From assembly GCA_948146395.1 (NCBI GenBank), contig OX411559.1:4698501-4762500 (forward strand): a DNA stretch of 64,000 nucleotides, written 5' to 3'. Below the pieces are notes generated by a model. That model was not told where the DNA came from, did not search any database, and saw only the letters and a list, made by a program, of their open reading frames with translations. The stretch comes from Fragum whitleyi (lineage: Eukaryota; Mollusca; Bivalvia; Cardiida; Cardiidae). The translations under genes and the position numbers were made by a program. Positions 58,401-64,000 of this stretch are shown piece after piece. Numbering within the stretch: position 1 is the first letter of the stretch; each line of letters begins with the position of its first letter.

Positions 58401-61400
58401 TACGACAAGGCAGTACAAACACCCCTTATACACGTCCCGGCTACACCAGAAAAAAATTCTTCCTAACCAACTTGAAAAATTTCTCATTACAGCCAAGCGA
58501 AAAATTCTTCACCCCAGTCTGATAAAAAAATTTCCTACCTGGCCAGATGAAATAACTTCTTCCTAACCAACGTGAAATATTTCTCATTACAGCCAAGCGA
58601 AAAAATGTTCACCCCAGTCTGATAAAAAAATTTCCTACCTGGCCAGAAAAAAAAAATTTCTTCCTAACCAACTTGAAAAATTTCTCATTACAACCAAGCG
58701 AAAAATTCTTCACCCCAGTCTGATAAAAAAATTTCCTACCTGGCCAGATGAAAAAATTTCTTCCGAATCAAGGTGAAATATTTCTCATTACAGCCAAACA
58801 AAAATTTTTCAACCCAGTCAGCTAAAAAAAATTTCTACCTGGCCAGATGAAAAATAAAATATTCGACTCCAATGGGATTCGAACCCGGGACCTCTGCATC
58901 CCAAAGCGAGTGCTCTACCACGTCGCTATTAAGGCTAACTTGTACGACAAGGCAGTACAAACACCCCTTAAACACAACCCGGCTACACCAGAAAAAAAAA
59001 TTTCTTCCTAACCAACTTGAAAAATTTCTCATTACAGCCAAGCGAAAAATTCTTCACCCCAGTCTGATAAAAAAATTTTCTACCTGGCCAGATGAAATAA
59101 CTTCTTCCTAACCAACGTGAAATATTTCTCATTACAGCCAAGCGAAAAAATGTTCACCCCAGTCTGATAAAAAAATTTCCTACCTGGCCAGAAAAAAAAA
59201 ATTTCTTCCTAACCAACTTGAAAAATTTCTCATTACAGCCAAGCGAAAAATTCTTCACCCCAGTCTGATAAAAAAATTTCCTACCTGGCCAGATGAAAAA
59301 ATTTCTTCCGAATCAAGGTGAAATATTTCTCATTACAGCCAAACGAAAATTTTTTTCAACCCAGTCAGCTAAAAAAAATTCCTACCTGGCCAGATGAAAA
59401 ATAAAATATTCGACTCCAATGGGACTCGAACCCGGGACCTCTGCATCCCAAAGCGAGTGCTCTACCACGTCGCTATTAAGGCTAACTTGTACGACAAGGC
59501 AGTACAAACACCCCTTATACACAACCCGGCTACACCAGAAAAAAAAAATTCTTCCTAACCAACATGAAAAATTTCTCATTACAGCCAAGCGAAAAATTCT
59601 TCACCCCAGTCTGATAAAAAAATTTCCTACCTGGCCAGATGAAATAACTTCTTCCTAACCAACGTGAAATATTTCTCATTACAGCCAAGCGAAAAAATGT
59701 TCACCCCAGTCAGATAAAAAAATTTCCTACCTGGCCAGAAAAAAAAAATTCTTCCTAACCAACTTGAAAAATTTCTCATTACAGCCAAGCGAAAAATTCT
59801 TCACCCCAGTCTGATAAAAAAATTTCCTACCTGGCCAGATGAAAAAATTTCTTCCGAATCAAGGTGAAATATTTCTCATTACAGCCAAACGAATAAATTT
59901 TCAACCCAGTCAGCTAAAAAAAATTCCTACCTGGCCAGATGAAAAATAAAATATTCGACTCCAATGGGATTCGAACCCGGGACCTCTGCATCCCAAAGCG
60001 AGTGCTCTACCACGTCGCTATTAAGGCTAACTTGTACGACAAGGCAGTACAAACACCCCTTATACACAACCCGGCTACACCAGAAAAAAAATTCTTCCTA
60101 ACCAACTTGAAAAATTTCTCATTACAGCCAAGCGAAAAATTCTTCACCCCAGTCTTATAAAAAAATTTCCTACCTGGCCAGATGAAATAACTTCTTCCTA
60201 ACCAACGTGAAATATTTCTCATTACAGCCAAGCGAAAAAATGTTCACCCTAGTCTGATAAAAAAATTTCCTACCTGGCCAGAAAAAAAAAATTTCTTCCT
60301 AACCAACTTGAAAATTTCTCATTACAGCCAAGCGAAAAATTCTTCACCCCAGTCTGATAAAAAAATTTCCTACCTGGCCAGATGAAAAAATTTCTTCCGA
60401 ATCAAGGTGAAATATTTCTCATTACAGCCAAACGAAAAAATTTTCAACCCAGTCAGCTAAAAAAAATTCCTACCTGGCCAGATGAAAAATAAAATATTCG
60501 ACTCCAATGGGATTCGAACCCGGGACCTCTGCATCCCATAGCGAGTGCTCTACCACGTCGCTATTAAGGCTAACTTGTACGACAAGGCAGTACAAACACC
60601 CCTTATACACGTCCCGGCTACACCAGAAAAAAAATTCTTCCTAACCAACTTGAAAAATTTCTCATTACAGCCAAGCGAAAAATTCTTCACCCCAGTCTGA
60701 TAAAAAAATTTCCTACCTGGCCAGATGAAATAACTTCTTCCGAATCAAGGTGAAATATTTCTCATTACAGCCAAACGAAAAAATGTTCACCCCAGTCTGA
60801 TAAAAAAATTTCCTACCTGGCCAGAAAAAAAAAATTTCTTCCTAACCAACTTGAAAAATTTCTCATTACAGCCAAGCGAAAAATTCTTCACCCCAGTCTG
60901 ATAAAAAAAAATTCCTACCTGGCCAGATGAAAAAAAATTCTTCCGAATCAAGGTGAAATATTTCTCATTACAGCCAAACGAAAATTTTTTCAACCCATTC
61001 AGCTAAAAAAAATTCCTACCTGGCCAGATGAAAAATAAAATATTCGACTCCAATGGGATTCGAACCCGGGACCTCTGCATCCCAAAGCGAGTGCTCTACC
61101 ACGTCGCTATCAAGGCTAACTTTTACGACACGGCAGTACAAACACCCCTTATACACAACCCGGCTACACCAGAAAAAAAAATTCTTCCTAACCAACTTGA
61201 AAAATTTCTCATTACAGCCAAGCGAAAAAATTCTTCACCTAAGTCTGATAAAAAAATTTCCTACCTGGCCAGATGAAATAACTTCTTCCTTACCAACGTG
61301 AAATATTTCTCATTACAGCCAAGCGAAAAAATGTTCATCCCAGTCAGATAAAAAAATTTCCTACCTGGCCAGAAAAAAAAAAATTCTTCCTAACCAACTT

Positions 61401-64000
61401 GAAAAATTTCTCATTACAGCCAAGCGAAAAATTCTTCACCCCAGTCTGATAAAAAATTTCCTACCTGGCCAGATGAAAAAATTTCTTCCGAATCAAGGTG
61501 AAATATTTCTCATTACAGCCAAACGAAAAATTTTTCAACCCAGTCAGCTAAAAAAAATTCCTACCTGGCCAGATGAAAAATAAAATATTCGACTCCAATG
61601 GGATTCGAACCCGGGACCTCTGCATCCCAAAGCGAGTGCTCTACCACGTCGCTATTAAGGCTAACTTGTACGACAAGGCAGTACAAACACCCCTTATACA
61701 CAACCCAGCTACACCAGAAAAAAAATTCTTCCTAACCAACTTGAAAAATTTCTCATTACAGCCAAGCGAAAAATTCTTCACCCCAGTCTGATAAAAAAAT
61801 TTCCTACCTGGCCAGATGAAATAACTTCTTCCTAACCAACGTGAAATATTTCTCATAACAGCCAAGCGAAAAAATGTTCACCCCAGTCTGATAAAAAAAT
61901 TTCCTACCTGGCCAGAAAAAAAAAATTCTTCCTAACCAACTTGAAAAATTTCTCATTACAGCCAAGCGAAAAATTCTTCACCCCAGTCTGATAAAAAAAT
62001 TTCCTACCTGGCCAGATGAAAAAATTTCTTCCGAATCAAGGTGAAATATTTCTCATTACAGCCAAACGAAAAATTTTTCAACCCAGTCAGCTTAAAAAAT
62101 TCCTACCTGGCCAGATGAAAAATAAAATATTCGACTCCAATGGGATTCGAACCCGGGATCTCTGCATCCCAAAGCGAGTGCTCTACCACGTCGCTATTAA
62201 GGCTAACTTGTACGACAAGGCAGTACAAACACCCCTTATACACATCCCGGCTACACCAGAAAAAAAAATTCATCCTAACCAACTTGAAAAATTTCTCATT
62301 ACAGCCAAGCGAAAAATTCTTCACCCCAGTCTGATAAAAAAATTTCCTACCTGGCCAGATGAAATAACTTCTTCCTAACCAACGTGAAATATTTTTCATT
62401 ACAGCCAAGCGAAAAAATGTTCACCCCAGTCTGATAAAAAAATTTCCTACCTGGCCAGAAAAAAATATTTCTTCCTAACCAACTTGAAAAATTTCTCATA
62501 ACAGCCAAGCGAAAAATTCTTCACCCCAGTCTGATAAAAAAAATTTCCTACCTGGCCAGATGAAAAATTTCTTCCGAATCAAGGTGAAATATTTCTCATT
62601 ACAGCCAAACGAAAAATTTTTCAACCCAGTCAGCTAAAAAAATTCCTACCTGGCCAGATGAAAAATAAAATATTCGACTAAAATGGGATTCGAACCCGGG
62701 ACCTCTGCATCCCAAAGCGAGTGCTCTACCACGTCGCTATTAAGGCTAACTTGTACGACAAGGCACTACAAACACCCCTTATACACAACCCGGCTACACC
62801 AGAAAAAAAAATTCTTCCTAACCAACTTGAAAAATTTCTCATTACAGCCAAGCGAAAAATTCTTCACCCCAGTCTGATAAAAGAAATTCCTACCTGGCCA
62901 GATGAAATAACTTCTTCCTAACCAACGTGAAATATTTCTCATTACAGCCAAGCGAAAAAATGTTCACCCCAGTCTGATAAAAAAATTTCCTACCTGGCCA
63001 GAAAAAAAAAAATTCTTCCTAACCAACTTGAAAAATTTCTCATTACAGCCAAGCGAAAAATTCTTCACCCCAGTCTGATAAAAAAATTTCCTACCTGGCC
63101 AGATGAAAAAATTTCTTCCGAATCAAGGTGAAATATTTCTCATTACAGCCAAACGAAAAATTTTTCAACCCAGTCAGCTAAAAAAAATTCCTACCTGGCC
63201 AGATGAAAAATAAAATATTCGACTCCAATGGGATTCGAACCCGGGACCTCTGCATCCCAAAGCGAGTGCTCTACCACGTCGCTATTAAGGCTAACTTGTA
63301 CGACAAGGCAGTACAAACACCCCTTATACACAACCCGGCTACACCAGAAAAAAAAATTCTTCCTAACCAACTTGAAAAATTTCTCATTACAGCCAAGCGA
63401 AAAATTCTTCACCCCAGTTTGATAAAAAAATTTCCTACCTGGCCAGATGAAATAACTTCTTCCTAACCAACGTGAAATATTTCTCATTACAGCCAAGCGA
63501 AAAAATGTTCACCCAAGTCTGTTAAAAAAATTTCCTACCTGGCCAGAAAAAAAATAATTTCTTCCTAACCAACTTGAAAAATTTCTCATTACAGCCAAGC
63601 GAAAAATTCTTCACCCCAGTCTGATAAAAAAATTTCCTACCTGGCCAGATGAAAAAATTTCTTCCGAATCAAGGTGAAATATTTCTCATTACAGCCAAAC
63701 GAAAAATTTTTCAACCCAGTCAGCTAAAAAAAAATTCTACCTGGCCAGATGAAAAATAAAATATTCGACTCCAATGGGATTCGAACCCGGGACCTCTTCA
63801 TCCCAAAGCGAGTGCGTTACCACGTCGCTATTAAGGCTAACTTGTACGACAAAGCAGTACAAACACCCCTTATACACAACCCGGCTACACCAGAAAAAAA
63901 ATTCTTCCTAACCATCTTGAAAAATTTCTCATTACAGCCAAGCGAAAAATTCTTCACCCCAGTCTGATAAAAAAAATTTCCTACCTGGCCAGATGAAATA
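40499..64000 (-). repeat. Higher-order satellite array with 42 tRNA-like modules, continuing past the window
   Basis: Continuous tandem repeat. The plain monomer is about 101 bp (CCTACCTGGCCAGATGA, CTTCCTAACCAACTTGAAA, CTCATTACAGCCAAGCGAAA, TTCACCCCAGTCTGATAAA). The usual unit is one 243-bp monomer with an inserted tRNA-like module plus three distinguishable plain monomers, 540-551 bp. B-box regions of the modules lie near 40702, 41450, 41996, 42543, 43092, 44041, 44785, 45530, 45976, 46522, 47069, 47617, 48162, 48713, 49258, 49808, 50155, 50398, 50944, 51495, 52040, 52686, 53231, 53776, 54322, 54864, 55411, 55956, 56500, 57244, 57790, 58330, 58872, 59419, 59964, 60508, 61053, 61598, 62140, 62683, 63228 and 63774. 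Most units differ by only a few bases. Open frames across them are by-products of the repeat and not genes. Confidence 0.97.
57222..57308 (-). ncRNA. tRNA-like module, representative of the 42 reverse copies
   Basis: On the minus strand: A-box-like TAGCGACGTGG (57300-57290), B box GGTTCGAATCC (57257-57247), then TTTT and TTTTT runs at 57231-57228 and 57226-57222. The stretch from CTCGCTTTGGG through AGAGGTCCCGGGTTC resembles eukaryotic tRNA-Pro, but the anticodon stem has an insertion and mismatches, only three T-stem pairs remain, and the acceptor ends do not pair. About 55 bp upstream (GTGTAGCCGGGATGTGTATA and TTTGTACTGCCTTGTCGTAC) is conserved with it in every unit. Nearly all 42 copies keep both boxes. 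Confidence 0.55.

Noticed and set aside
40677..63967. Repeated open frames of 64-120 codons in both strands (for example reading GIRTRDLCIPKRVLYHV)
   Set aside because: They are translations of the satellite and its tRNA-like module. The same text appears wherever such tRNA-derived repeats are read as protein, frames overlap on both strands, and frame length changes with A-run length.
40677..63970. A cluster of about 42 working tRNA genes
   Set aside because: Only three T-stem pairs remain, the anticodon stem is mismatched with an extra base, and the acceptor ends do not pair. Only the promoter boxes look tRNA-like.
39661..64000. CRISPR-like array
   Set aside because: Spacers are not unique: the whole unit repeats, and the host DNA is animal.

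Overview
The window is animal nuclear DNA, most likely from a bivalve mollusc (inferred). It is intron-rich and AT-rich, holds one split gene with GT-AG introns, and is packed with non-autonomous repeats of kinds common in bivalve genomes: ACGG-microsatellite elements, 'GCTCACCTGAGCAC' elements with tandem cores, and tRNA-headed SINEs. The species cannot be named from sequence alone. No bacterial, phage or CRISPR features are present.

Gene. One gene could be assembled, on the minus strand from 38850 (ATG) to 16540 (stop). It has 12 coding exons whose phases all fit and which give a 740-residue secreted glycoside hydrolase family 3 protein of the beta-xylosidase-like type. It has a signal peptide, a GH3 N-terminal barrel with a KHF motif and an SD nucleophile motif, the C-terminal GH3 domain with an LEAESNDR acid/base motif, and a fibronectin-III-like end. 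Its introns hold relics of its own exons: a second exon 3 that is still open, three extra copies of the exon 7 tail, a second exon 10 end, and a scrap of exon 8. All lie downstream of the parent exon.

Repeats, 1-38.5 kb. No other gene was recognised. The sequence is a mosaic of (i) short perfect-palindrome elements, (ii) TTAA-flanked piggyBac-like MITEs in two families, some nested, (iii) elements with 5' and 3' palindromes around a tandem core of about 145-180 bp units, (iv) a pogo/Tigger-like deletion derivative with TA target site and transposase remnants, (v) SINEs, and (vi) other terminal-inverted-repeat elements.

Satellite, 39.66-64 kb (runs off the window). From about 0.8 kb upstream of the GH3 start codon the whole rest of the window is one higher-order satellite. 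A degenerate sub-repeat of about 25 bp makes a 101-bp monomer. Three monomers plus one 243-bp monomer carrying a 140-bp tRNA-like module make a unit of about 545 bp. There are 42 tRNA-like modules in one orientation and one in the other, with an orientation switch near 40498. Each module keeps a perfect pol III B box, an A-box-like site and T-run terminators, but its tRNA stems are broken. This array is the most unusual thing in the window.
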